From the IMG/VR virus record IMGVR_UViG_3300037587_000005, positions 1-23,480 of that record: DNA of 23,480 nucleotides; one strand, 5' to 3'. How positions within the stretch are numbered: the first letter of the stretch is position 1; each line of letters starts with the position of its first letter. The notes below the pieces were generated by a model. The model ran no database searches and was not told the origin of the DNA. It saw only the letters and a program-made list of their open reading frames with translations. Of the stretch, positions 8,879 to 16,313 are shown piece after piece. Position numbers and translations under genes: made by a program. The DNA comes from a virus.

Positions 8879-11256
8879 TATATTCTCCCACTTGTTTTAT
8901 GATACTGACCAGACCAACTTATACCTGCTATAGTCATACCTAAGAAACCGTCTGTACGTAATTGCGTCTCAGAGTGTTCTGCTTCTTGTGAGTAACTGAA
9001 CTTTAAGTCACCTGTCAGTGCGTTTCTCTCACCGACTGTTGTAAGTATATTACCCATAACTTTACCAGTGAATTTCTGGTCTGCTACTGGTGCGTACTTA
9101 GCGAGTGTTCTTAAAATTAGTTCGTGTGTGTCTACTACGTTAATAGTCCACCGCGATATTCTAATACGGTCAGTTGTTATTGGTATACCTTCTTCATCTC
9201 TTCTATATGGACGAGTTAGTGTGTACCATGACGACCATGGTTTACCTATGTACACTTCACATGCTTGACCATTAGATATACCTTCTTCAAAGATAAGTTG
9301 GTTGCCTTGTTGTGTGTACGGTACTTCCCATAATGGGTAGCTAGTATTCAAGCCACTAACTAACATGGTGTCTTCTGCTATTATGTAACCGTCTGGTATA
9401 GTTATTGCAAATCCATCTGACGCTACTGTAGTCATATAATCTAAGAATACTTCGTCAGTATCAGTAGTTACTCTGTCGTACAGACGTACTGTTTGTATTA
9501 CAATACTCTCGCTCTCTTTAGAGATTACCGTTAGTGTATCATCTTTGAATTCTAGACCAATGATGTGTACAGTTTCAGGAAACTCCCAGATACTCCACGA
9601 CTTTTGTACCTTCTTAGTGTTATGTATGGTGTACTCAAATATAAATACTTTATTAGAGTTATCTATATTGTCTGTTGTCATAGCCACAATATTGGAGTTA
9701 ACACTACCTACTAGGTGTGTATGTGTTCCTTTCATGTAGTTTACAACGTGACGAGTCATACTGTCACCTGTGTCCTGCTCAGTATTCTTACGTGTGTCAT
9801 ACTCTAGCAATCCTGCACTAGCTCCATGAGACATAGGTATTAATACACTATCACCCATTTCTATAGGTGACACGGTAGTTACACATTCAAATGAGGCTAC
9901 CTTTGGCATAGATACTGTTTGTGGTGTTATTGCTTGTTCACCTGTTATCTTGTACTGACCATTTTCTGCTGTGAAGAATAAGTCTTTATTGTGGTTGCTT
10001 ATAAACTGTATGTTGTTAGTATCAACTGCATTAGAACTTATATGTATAGGGTCGGTTACTAATAATGTAACGGCTGATGCTCTCCACCAGTTTAGTAAGT
10101 CGTCGGTCTCTGTCATAAAGACTTCACCATCGGCTATAAATACTAAACGATTTTGAAAGTGTCCTATGTCGTCTATCTTCTTACCTATAAATTTAGGTAC
10201 TTTAGCGGAATTGTCGTCACCTGTTCTACGCTCTTTCCAACTCTCTGCATCATATACAAACTGTGTATCATCCCATTGGATGCGGTGAGGCATGTTAGTA
10301 TTATCTAGTGCGTATGGTTCTGTCGGTGCACGTGTTTCTGCCCACACAACTTCTTCCATGTAATAATCGGGGTCTGCTTCATTCTCAACTGTTCTAGCTG
10401 CTTTTAAGTAGTAGATACCCTTTTCAGATAGTGGGTTAGGTTTGATTTGTACTATAGAACCATCTATTGCATATAGAGGTAAACCGTCTACATTTTCAAT
10501 AGTTCTGTTTATAGCTACTGTTGACCTATCACCTTGACCAGTCATTACATATATGTCTACGAAGTCAGAGTTGTCGTTTAGGTATATAGCCACAGACGAA
10601 CCTAGACTATACGCAGTCTTTGTTGTGTTAAACCACGCCTCCGCGTTTAGGGCTGCTGCTAGTTCTGATGCTACATTAGCAGTTGCTCTCGCTTTGTCTG
10701 CTGTGTCGTAATCAGGTGTTGCTCCTAAGTCTGGAACTTGGAAGTGTACCTGTGTGGCAGGTGAATCTGCTATACTACCCACACCAACTGATACTGTCTC
10801 ACCATAGTTTAGTGCGCTAGTAACATTAATGTATGATACTTTACGGTAGTCTGATTCAGTGTCCGTAGACATGTAGGGTGCTTTATCTTTATTCAACACA
10901 TACGTGGTATCTTTTACTGTTTTAAGTACAGTGTTACTACCTATGTAATCAGAGAAGCCTGTCCACGTATCTTCTAATTCATCGTTCTTGAAACAATAAA
11001 TTGTACCCAATGTCTTGTCCACTATAAAGCGGAATGTGTCATTGTCTGATTGATAAGAGTGTTGTATAAAGTCGTTGTCTAACGTTATACCGTTAAGTAG
11101 TTCTTTGTGCCAACGTAACGATGGTCGTCTTGTTAACTTGTTCACAGGGTCAGAGCGTAAGTTTACTTGCTCACCTGCTCGACCAATTGCTCTGTTTCTA
11201 GGAGCTAATGTACTAACCCCTTGTATCGGAGTTGGTAGGTTACTTTCTATTCTCAT
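8878..11256 (-). CDS. Tail tubular protein B (nozzle), gp12-like
   Basis: A 792-aa protein matching T7 gp12 in size (794 aa) and position. In T7-like virions six copies form the tail nozzle below the gp11 ring and contact the fibres. The N-terminus has the family pattern of a short 'P-I-Q-G-V-S' segment followed by R-x-G-Q, then N-L-R-S-D-P and R-R-P-S-L (residues about 8-48). The remainder is beta-rich, with many YxxxD/T segments, as expected for the beta-propeller-like nozzle. The C-terminus ends in a GMTIAGISWSGQYH region, also typical of the family. An AGGGA ribosome site precedes the start, and only 8 nt separate it from the gp11-like stop. Confidence 0.88.
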   Translation of the reverse strand: MRIESNLPTPIQGVSTLAPRNRAIGRAGEQVNLRSDPVNKLTRRPSLRWHKELLNGITLDNDFIQHSYQSDNDTFRFIVDKTLGTIYCFKNDELEDTWTGFSDYIGSNTVLKTVKDTTYVLNKDKAPYMSTDTESDYRKVSYINVTSALNYGETVSVGVGSIADSPATQVHFQVPDLGATPDYDTADKARATANVASELAAALNAEAWFNTTKTAYSLGSSVAIYLNDNSDFVDIYVMTGQGDRSTVAINRTIENVDGLPLYAIDGSIVQIKPNPLSEKGIYYLKAARTVENEADPDYYMEEVVWAETRAPTEPYALDNTNMPHRIQWDDTQFVYDAESWKERRTGDDNSAKVPKFIGKKIDDIGHFQNRLVFIADGEVFMTETDDLLNWWRASAVTLLVTDPIHISSNAVDTNNIQFISNHNKDLFFTAENGQYKITGEQAITPQTVSMPKVASFECVTTVSPIEMGDSVLIPMSHGASAGLLEYDTRKNTEQDTGDSMTRHVVNYMKGTHTHLVGSVNSNIVAMTTDNIDNSNKVFIFEYTIHNTKKVQKSWSIWEFPETVHIIGLEFKDDTLTVISKESESIVIQTVRLYDRVTTDTDEVFLDYMTTVASDGFAITIPDGYIIAEDTMLVSGLNTSYPLWEVPYTQQGNQLIFEEGISNGQACEVYIGKPWSSWYTLTRPYRRDEEGIPITTDRIRISRWTINVVDTHELILRTLAKYAPVADQKFTGKVMGNILTTVGERNALTGDLKFSYSQEAEHSETQLRTDGFLGMTIAGISWSGQYHKTSGRI

Positions 11257-11264
11257 ATCTGTCC

Positions 11265-11858
11265 CTAACCGTTTGGTCGTAGTCCTATGTTCGCTCTGTT
11301 GTACGGTTGTACACCACCACGTGCATAGCGTATGCGACTGTTATTAAATACATTCACTTGTGTTGATTCTAAATCTTCTGCATCTAGTTCCAACTTAGCC
11401 ATACCTGCTTTAACTTCAAAGCGTTGTGCTTTAGTAGAATCTTCTATCTCGTCGTCTATAAAGTCTACTGCTGCTGTGTATGCTATGTAATCCTGCATAG
11501 ACTCCGGTAATACTACCCATTCAAATCGACGTACTACTCGTATAGTTTCTACTGAGGTATTTATCAGATACGTTTGATTTATCTTGTCGTATACTTTACC
11601 GCCTCTGTTTACGTAGTCACTAATACATGGTACAAACTTGACAATTTCTTTTGGTATTGATACCTCACCGTCTACATTGGCTTGATACGTTACCGCATAG
11701 TCTGTGTTGTACCACCACCCTCTCTTTTGTACTCTATTAGATACACGACTTAAAGTCGCTCTCGCGTTAGATACATCAGGTTGGTCGGTGCTTATCGAAT
11801 TGACAGGGTTGGAACCTATTGCTCGTAGCATCATATTGACTGCTTCTAGTTCTGTCAT
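11265..11858 (-). CDS. Tail tubular protein A (head-tail adaptor), gp11-like
   Basis: A 197-aa protein with the size (T7 gp11 is 196 aa) and N-terminal signature of tail tubular protein A: TELEAVNMMLRAIGSNPVNS, then a helix ending KRGWWYNTDY at about 50. In T7 twelve copies form the adaptor ring between portal and nozzle. It sits directly upstream of the nozzle gene and just downstream of the capsid terminator, as in T7. A strong AAGGAA ribosome site lies 6-8 nt before the ATG. Read-through past the terminator, or a promoter not recognised here, must supply its transcript. Confidence 0.9.
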   Translation of the reverse strand: MTELEAVNMMLRAIGSNPVNSISTDQPDVSNARATLSRVSNRVQKRGWWYNTDYAVTYQANVDGEVSIPKEIVKFVPCISDYVNRGGKVYDKINQTYLINTSVETIRVVRRFEWVVLPESMQDYIAYTAAVDFIDDEIEDSTKAQRFEVKAGMAKLELDAEDLESTQVNVFNNSRIRYARGGVQPYNRANIGLRPNG

Positions 11859-11878
11859 TTTGTTATTCCTTGCAAGAG

Positions 11879-11908
11879 AAAAAACATATATCCAGCCACG
11901 GACATATG
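11879..11908 (-). terminator. Intrinsic terminator after the capsid gene (T-phi-like position)
   Basis: On the minus strand, CATATGTCC (11908-11900), a six-base loop (GTGGCT) and GGATATATG (11893-11885) form a 9-bp stem with one G-U pair. Six T residues follow immediately (11884-11879). This is a textbook rho-independent terminator, located between the capsid gene and the tail tubular A gene. T7 places its phage-polymerase terminator T-phi there too. It should favour high capsid expression with reduced read-through to the tail genes. Two more stem-loops lie directly upstream (see the neighbouring entry). Confidence 0.85.
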
Positions 11909-11952
11909 AAGAGTTTAAAGTAACTCTTATAAGAGAACCTCGTTAGAAGTCC
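11909..11952 (-). other. Tandem stem-loops in the capsid 3' untranslated region
   Basis: Between the capsid stop codon and the terminator the minus strand can form two further hairpins. The first is GGACTTC / GAGGTTC with loop TAAC (11952-11935, two G-U pairs). The second is AAGAGTT / AACTCTT with loop ACTTTA (11928-11909). The palindrome CTCTTATAAGAG (11923-11934) could compete with the second. These probably protect the 3' end of the capsid transcript or serve as RNase processing sites; that role is inferred. An AGGAGG just upstream is not followed by a start codon. Confidence 0.5.
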
Positions 11953-11973
11953 TCCTAAAGTATTACTTATTGT

Positions 11974-12955
11974 CTACGCTACGGAAGACTTAAAGATACC
12001 ACCTGCCATTTCGGCACGGTTTGGTGTTACTGCGAACGCTAAGTAGCTATCAATGAACCACTGCATTTCTTTCTTATCGAAGTAAACGTCAGAAGTTAAT
12101 GGGATAGTCTCACCTGCTAGTAATGCTTTTGGCATTAATAAACAAGCTACACATTTCTCGTCGTTAGCTGTTACGTCATACGCGTTACCATTACCTGCGT
12201 TAGATAAGAAGTGTGTAACTCCTACGTCTGTTGCTTTAGGGAAACGGTTAGTAACTTGAATACGAATACCATTCGACTTCAATACGTTACCTTCTGCGTA
12301 GTCACCATTACTGGTAGAGAAGTCACGACTAACTAACTTGTCGTTCTTCAATAGCGCGTAGTATTGAGCAGGGCGAACTAAGATAACTGCATCTTCTAAT
12401 TCTACGTCCTTCTCTTCTACTTTCTGACTCAAGTCCTGAATAGCAATTTCAAATGCTAACGGGTCTAACTCGTCATCTACTGCGCTTAGTACTAATACTG
12501 TACCACCTTGGAAACCTTCTGGTGCTGTGCGTACGATGTTGGCAGGAGTCTCACCTGCCCAACCACCTAACGTTACACCCTCTGGGTCTACGTTGGTAAT
12601 CTGACTTGCCTTGATACCTTGGATAAGGAATGACTCGTCAAAGAACTTACCGATAGTCTTACCATGTTCTAAGCCGACTTCCATGCGAGTGTTGATGTGA
12701 GATAAGAAAGCATCTAATACGAATTCGTTAGAACGCGCTAATACTACTGTATCTACTTTAACACTGATGTTGTCGAAAGTTGGTGAACTATCAGTCGGAC
12801 GTACACCACGAGTTACTTTCTGTAACGAACTATAACCGATACGGTCATTAGTAATCGTGTCTGTACCACGTACTGTTTTGAAGTTAAAGAACTGGCGCAT
12901 GAAAGACTTCTTCAAGAAACGATGTTCTACTTCACCACCATACTGTTCAATGTAA
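11974..12955 (-). CDS. Major capsid protein, exon 2 (gp10A-like; residues 29-355 after splicing)
   Basis: Main coding part of the capsid protein. After predicted splicing to exon 1 (13754-13839) the junction codon is CTT, and the protein reads NPLYIEQYGGEVEHRF across it, 355 aa in all (T7 gp10A is 345 aa). The 'Y-I-E-Q-Y-G-G-E-V' stretch aligns with the 'LFLKVFGGEVLTAF' start of the T7 HK97-type fold. It is followed by the FFNFKTVRGTDTITNDRIG strand (E-loop region), VRPTDSSPTFDNI, and the helix DAFLSHINTRMEVGLEHGK. An apparently intact frame starting at ATG 13011 includes 18 codons of intron. That ATG lies inside intron helix P9 and lacks a ribosome site, so I reject it as the start. The gene ends with TAG at 11976-11974. 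Confidence 0.9.
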
Positions 12956-13753
12956 CTTTGTATTCTAATCACTGCGTTAATGTGACCACGTTCTCTTATG
13001 AACTGCTGCATGTTCCCATACAGAATAGACTATATCTTATACCATGAATGGTATGATGGCGCTTCGAGTTCACTTGAACCCTACTCCTCCCTTGAGGATA
13101 GTCGTTGCACCTTACTTAGTAATCGGGTAATACTTACCATTGTCATTAATGACTCTATTAACTGTACCATTACCTACACTAACTTCTCTAGCTATCTTTC
13201 GTTGACTCCAGCCTAGTTTACTAAGTTCTTTTATCTTAGTTGCGAGTGCTGGTGTTACTACTGCTAATGAGTGTGTATATCCTGTTTGTCTAGTTAATCC
13301 TAATGCGTGTGCGTGTATAGAGTTCTCTCTATGTGTTACCCACTCTAGGTTGTTCACATGGTTGTTTTGTTTATTACCATCTTTATGATTTATACAACGT
13401 TTATCATGTTCGTTGTCCTCACCAAATAACTCCATCACTAGCCTATGCGGGTATATATTCTTATACCCTGCATCACCTGTGTGTGAGCGTAGTTGTATTC
13501 TTAAATACCCATGACCGTTGTCGAACGGTTTCTTCCATAGGTTACTTTTGAACGACCACACTCTACCTGTTACGGTTACACCATAACTAGGGAAGTTTTT
13601 ATGTATTCTTAATTCTGCTTGTTGCATTTTATATCCTGTTTAACAGTTGCAATTATTACTAAGTCTTGGCTCAGTATTACCCTTTAGGGCTTCCACTGAG
13701 TTCACCATCTTATAATTCTACCTATTACTAAGTAGAACGCCTTACATTATGAA
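12956..13753 (-). ncRNA. Group I self-splicing intron (IA-type) in the major capsid gene
   Basis: A 798-nt intron with a complete set of helices on the minus strand. P1: exon CGCT plus intron TT (13757-13752) with AAGGCG (13743-13738), giving the conserved U-G pair at the 5' splice site. P2: 13737-13732 / 13721-13716. P3: GATGGTG (13709-13703) / CGCCATC (13061-13055). P4: CTCAGT (13700-13695) / ACTGAG (13675-13670). P5 hairpin: 13690-13679. P6a: 13664-13655 / 13123-13114. P7: GACTAT (13103-13098) / ATAGTC (13033-13028). P7.1: 13097-13086. P7.2: 13080-13067. P8: 13054-13039. P9: 13023-13006. P9.1-like hairpin: 13003-12990. P10: exon-2 TTACATT (12955-12949) with AATGTAA (13748-13742). The last intron base is G. 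From memory, the P7-P9 part closely resembles the T4 td intron. P7.1 and P7.2 mark subgroup IA. The intron holds an HNH gene in its P6 loop and gives a stop codon soon after the 5' splice site when unspliced. Confidence 0.95.
13112..13627 (-). CDS. Intron-encoded HNH homing endonuclease
   Basis: A 171-aa protein lying wholly within the capsid intron, in the loop of P6. Residues 15-33 (YGVTVTGRVWSFKSNLWKK) form a NUMOD4-like segment. Residues 60-108 are an HNH domain: PHRLV (H61), INHKDGNKQNNHVNNLEWVT (H81, N84 and N90-N93 region) and R/ENS. Residues 139-160 (GWSQRKIAREVSVGNGTVNR) form a helix-turn-helix, as in NUMOD1-type DNA-binding tails. Such enzymes cut the intronless allele, so repair copies the intron in. 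An ACAGGA ribosome site lies 7 nt upstream of the start. The stop codon and last codons (PITK) overlap the 3' strand of P6a (13114-13123), so coding and ribozyme structure share bases. Expected target: the capsid gene around codons 28-29. Confidence 0.92.
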   Translation of the reverse strand: MQQAELRIHKNFPSYGVTVTGRVWSFKSNLWKKPFDNGHGYLRIQLRSHTGDAGYKNIYPHRLVMELFGEDNEHDKRCINHKDGNKQNNHVNNLEWVTHRENSIHAHALGLTRQTGYTHSLAVVTPALATKIKELSKLGWSQRKIAREVSVGNGTVNRVINDNGKYYPITK

Positions 13754-13839
13754 AGCGGGTTGACATTACCTGTGTCCTGACCACCTTGGTGACCTGAACG
13801 TGTGATGTCTGCTGATGTTGGTTGTCCTAAAATTGACAT
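13754..13839 (-). CDS. Major capsid protein, exon 1 (N-terminal 28 codons plus 2 nt)
   Basis: A short 5' exon reading MSILGQPTSADITRSGHQGG then QDTGNVNP, plus the first two bases (CT) of a Leu codon completed by exon 2. The flexible, Gln/Gly-rich start is typical of T7-like capsid N-arms, which lie inside the shell. The strongest ribosome site of the region, AGGAGA at 13853-13848, sits 8 nt before the ATG, as expected for the most highly made protein. Without splicing, translation would stop after 30 residues (CTT TCA TAA). The exon is too short to be picked up by ordinary gene finding, so it is easily missed. Confidence 0.92.
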
Positions 13840-13847
13840 TTATTGAT

Positions 13848-13853
13848 TCTCCT
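13848..13853 (-). promoter_or_regulatory. Ribosome binding site of the major capsid gene
   Basis: AGGAGA on the minus strand, 8 nt upstream of the exon-1 ATG at 13839. It is strong and well spaced, and it decides in favour of the exon-1 start over the ATG at 13011, which has nothing similar upstream. Confidence 0.8.
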
Positions 13854-13864
13854 GAATCGTTATG

Positions 13865-13911
13865 GTTCTCCATGTTGCATTCTTAGCTACACTATTCATG
13901 GTTAGGAGAAC
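13865..13911 (-). other. Stem-loop in the scaffold-capsid intergenic gap
   Basis: GTTCT (13911-13907) and CCATG (13901-13897) pair with CATGG (13874-13870) and AGAAC (13869-13865), giving a 10-bp stem with a 5-nt bulge and a 22-nt loop. No T-run follows, so it is not an intrinsic terminator. It may be an RNase processing site or mRNA-stabilising element in front of the capsid message. T7-like phages often have a phage promoter in this gap, but I cannot identify one here. Confidence 0.4.
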
Positions 13912-13918
13912 TCAATTT

Positions 13919-14767
13919 TTAATAACCGCGACTACGACTTCTGTCTCGTCTACGGTTCAATGCTACAATTTCTGGACTATTTTCGCTTTTCCCACTATCC
14001 AGTAACTTACGAAGTTCTGTGTTGTAGGAATGCTTGTCCAATGGTTTACCACCATACTCTTTCGATGTATCGTCACCCTGCATTAATTGTGCAGGTTGCG
14101 CGATAAAAGAGTCGCTGCCTTTAAAGGCTTTAATCAAATGTTCTACTGCTGCTTTGGCTTGGAAGCCACCTGCTGCAAGCATGGCATTGACACCATTTCT
14201 ATCTTCTGCTGACATGTTCTTCTTAGCCCATCCACTAAGCTCGTTCCAAGTGTCCTTACCCGATTGGGTAGTGGTATCTTTGAAAGCTTCTTGTACGGAA
14301 CTAAAAATCTGTTTGTCTGCTGCTTTTGCTGCACCTACATTGGATTCGTGTATAACACGTAGCTTATCTGCTATTAATCCTGCAATTGCTTCACCATGTT
14401 TGTCTACTAGAGCTTTCATGGTTTCTAATGGTATCGCACCGTTTTCTTGAGTCACACCTAACGCTACGTCAGATGGTTTCAAACCTGCATCAGTCAAAAA
14501 TGACTCGACCTGTTTTACTGCGTCTGCGTTGAACTTTGTGGGTTCTGGTGTGGGTTCCTCTTTTGGAGGTTCCTCACCTATTGGTGCTTCTTTAACGGGG
14601 TCACCATCTGGTGTAGGTTCTTCCTTTACAATAGGCTCCTGTGTAGGTGCTTCTTTTGTAATGGGGTTACCCTGTTCATCTAAGTTTGGGTTGTTCTTCC
14701 AATCTTGATTCGGTGATGGTGTCTCTGTCGGTGTACTATTGTCTGGTGCTTTTATTAGGTCTGTCAT
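13919..14767 (-). CDS. Capsid assembly scaffolding protein (gp9-like)
   Basis: A 282-aa acidic protein between portal and capsid genes, the position and approximate size of T7 gp9 (about 307 aa). Residues 1-80 are Pro/Glu/Thr-rich and disordered, with repeated KEEPTP / KEAPIGEEPP-type units. The middle (80-210) is helical. The C-terminus is strongly basic (NRRRDRSRSRGY), as in scaffolds whose C-terminus contacts the capsid shell. The protein would direct procapsid assembly and then leave. Its ATG shares one base with the portal stop (TAATG at 14769-14765), with AGGAC upstream. Confidence 0.87.
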   Translation of the reverse strand: MTDLIKAPDNSTPTETPSPNQDWKNNPNLDEQGNPITKEAPTQEPIVKEEPTPDGDPVKEAPIGEEPPKEEPTPEPTKFNADAVKQVESFLTDAGLKPSDVALGVTQENGAIPLETMKALVDKHGEAIAGLIADKLRVIHESNVGAAKAADKQIFSSVQEAFKDTTTQSGKDTWNELSGWAKKNMSAEDRNGVNAMLAAGGFQAKAAVEHLIKAFKGSDSFIAQPAQLMQGDDTSKEYGGKPLDKHSYNTELRKLLDSGKSENSPEIVALNRRRDRSRSRGY

Positions 14768-16305
14768 TATTGTTGTCCTGTGGCTCGGTCAACCGCCCCT
14801 GCTTCCATACCTGCCGCCGTAGCATTCTGCTGTGCTTCTTGCGTTTGGTCTTTCTTAACCTGTTCATCACTCTTTAAGATACTCTTATAGTCGATACCGT
14901 GTCCTGCACCAAGTACTGATATTACACCATCAAAGTTGAGGCGTAGTCGTACTTCTTCTGGTACATCTGCAAATGCGGCTAAGTCTGCTACAAATGCTCT
15001 AGTTCTGTCTAATTCTGAGTTCCTTGATAGAGACTCTAGTCCAGTAACTACTACTGGTTCTACGTCTTTAAATAAGGGGTCTAATTGTGCTAACAAGCGT
15101 TTAGCTAAAGGTGTTTGAAGTTCTTGTGCTAAACGTGAATATACACCACCTAATGAGCTTTCCAACTCTTGGGCTTGCATTCTAATTTCTTCTGCTGTTA
15201 CACGCTCTGCTTGTCGTGTTACACCTGTGTTCATTAGAAACGCTGCTGATATTCGTCGTTCTATTTTTGTAAACTGGTTATCTAAGAATGTACTCGCATC
15301 TGATACGTTTGCAGTGTGTACGAATATGTCTTCTTCTCTACCATGTACATAGTCCCCTGATGCAGCTTCGTTTAGTTTCCTAACGTCTGTCATACCTGCG
15401 GGGTCAACTAACACTTTCAAGTCAGTTACTATAGTGGTGTAGTCTAGTATAGCCTCAGCTATTGTAGACAATGAGTGGAAGTCACCTGCGTACAACTCAA
15501 CTAGGCTTGAGCCATAGTCTTTGTTACGTGATAAGTTCCAAGTTAAAGGAACCCATGGTAACGCATCTTCTGTGTATCGTCCGATTGATTTATGGCAACT
15601 ACATATATCTTCTAGCTCTTGCCATACTACATATTGGTCTTTGCCAACTTTTAGTATACCTGTGTAGATAGATATGTCTGCATCTGCTTCGTAACTTTCC
15701 TTTGCTGCTAATGCTGCAAGTTCGTCACTTAGGCTAGATACTGACTTTGTTTCTCGTATGATTAATTTTACTAAACCACCACGTAAGTCACGTAATATTG
15801 TGTAGTCTCGCACTGAGTAGTTTTGCATCTTTTCATCTGGTGGTATATATAGCAGGCTGTTACCTGTTACCACTAACTGAGTTATTATATCTGTTAGTAC
15901 CACTCGACCATTAAGCTTTTCCATTTCACGTAATGCTTTACGTTCCATTTCTGCTAACGACTCTTCTATTTGTGCTTTATTCATCCCTGTGGTAGCAGTA
16001 ACTCCCTGCATCTGCTTGTCTGTTAGTACTACTCGGAAGAACGGTCGTGATGGTTGAAATAGTGCCATCATTATTTTATTGGCTAAGAATGTAACTGCTT
16101 GCGCTCCTACCGATTGGTAGTCACCCTGCATTTCATCCTCTGATGTCAACGGGTCATTCGGGAATATATTTGGTATAGTCCACCCTGCATACTTCTCTGA
16201 GTTTGTCAGGACTGTCTCTCGTTTGGCATCACCATCTGCGAACTCACCCTTTAATAAGAAGTCTGTTCCATTTAGATATTTCTGTTTGTGCTGTTCAGGT
16301 GTCAT
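14767..16305 (-). CDS. Portal (head-tail connector) protein, gp8-like
   Basis: A 512-aa protein comparable to T7 gp8 (536 aa). Twelve copies form the portal ring through which DNA is packaged and ejected. Family features seen include an early tyrosine/asparagine-rich segment (YAGWTIPNIFPNDPLTSEDE, about 38-57), the QSVGAQAVTFLANKIMMALF helix (about 64-83), and the late ISAAFLMNTGVTRQAERVTA then EEIRMQAQELESSLGGVYSR region (about 345-386), which corresponds to the long central helix. The C-terminus is Gln/Ala-rich. A good ribosome site (AGGAGA) precedes the start. It is followed directly by the scaffold gene. Confidence 0.93.
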   Translation of the reverse strand: MTPEQHKQKYLNGTDFLLKGEFADGDAKRETVLTNSEKYAGWTIPNIFPNDPLTSEDEMQGDYQSVGAQAVTFLANKIMMALFQPSRPFFRVVLTDKQMQGVTATTGMNKAQIEESLAEMERKALREMEKLNGRVVLTDIITQLVVTGNSLLYIPPDEKMQNYSVRDYTILRDLRGGLVKLIIRETKSVSSLSDELAALAAKESYEADADISIYTGILKVGKDQYVVWQELEDICSCHKSIGRYTEDALPWVPLTWNLSRNKDYGSSLVELYAGDFHSLSTIAEAILDYTTIVTDLKVLVDPAGMTDVRKLNEAASGDYVHGREEDIFVHTANVSDASTFLDNQFTKIERRISAAFLMNTGVTRQAERVTAEEIRMQAQELESSLGGVYSRLAQELQTPLAKRLLAQLDPLFKDVEPVVVTGLESLSRNSELDRTRAFVADLAAFADVPEEVRLRLNFDGVISVLGAGHGIDYKSILKSDEQVKKDQTQEAQQNATAAGMEAGAVDRATGQQ

Positions 16306-16313
16306 AGTGTCTC

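Noticed and set aside
11960-12000. A T7 gp10A/gp10B-type programmed frameshift at the capsid 3' end
   Set aside because: Both alternative frames meet a stop within a few codons of the capsid end (TAA just after the CTT codon in one, TAG in the other), so no extended minor capsid protein could be made.
14143-14334. Minus-strand 63-aa frame inside the scaffold gene
   Set aside because: It is an out-of-frame shadow of the scaffold gene with no ribosome site and low-complexity composition.
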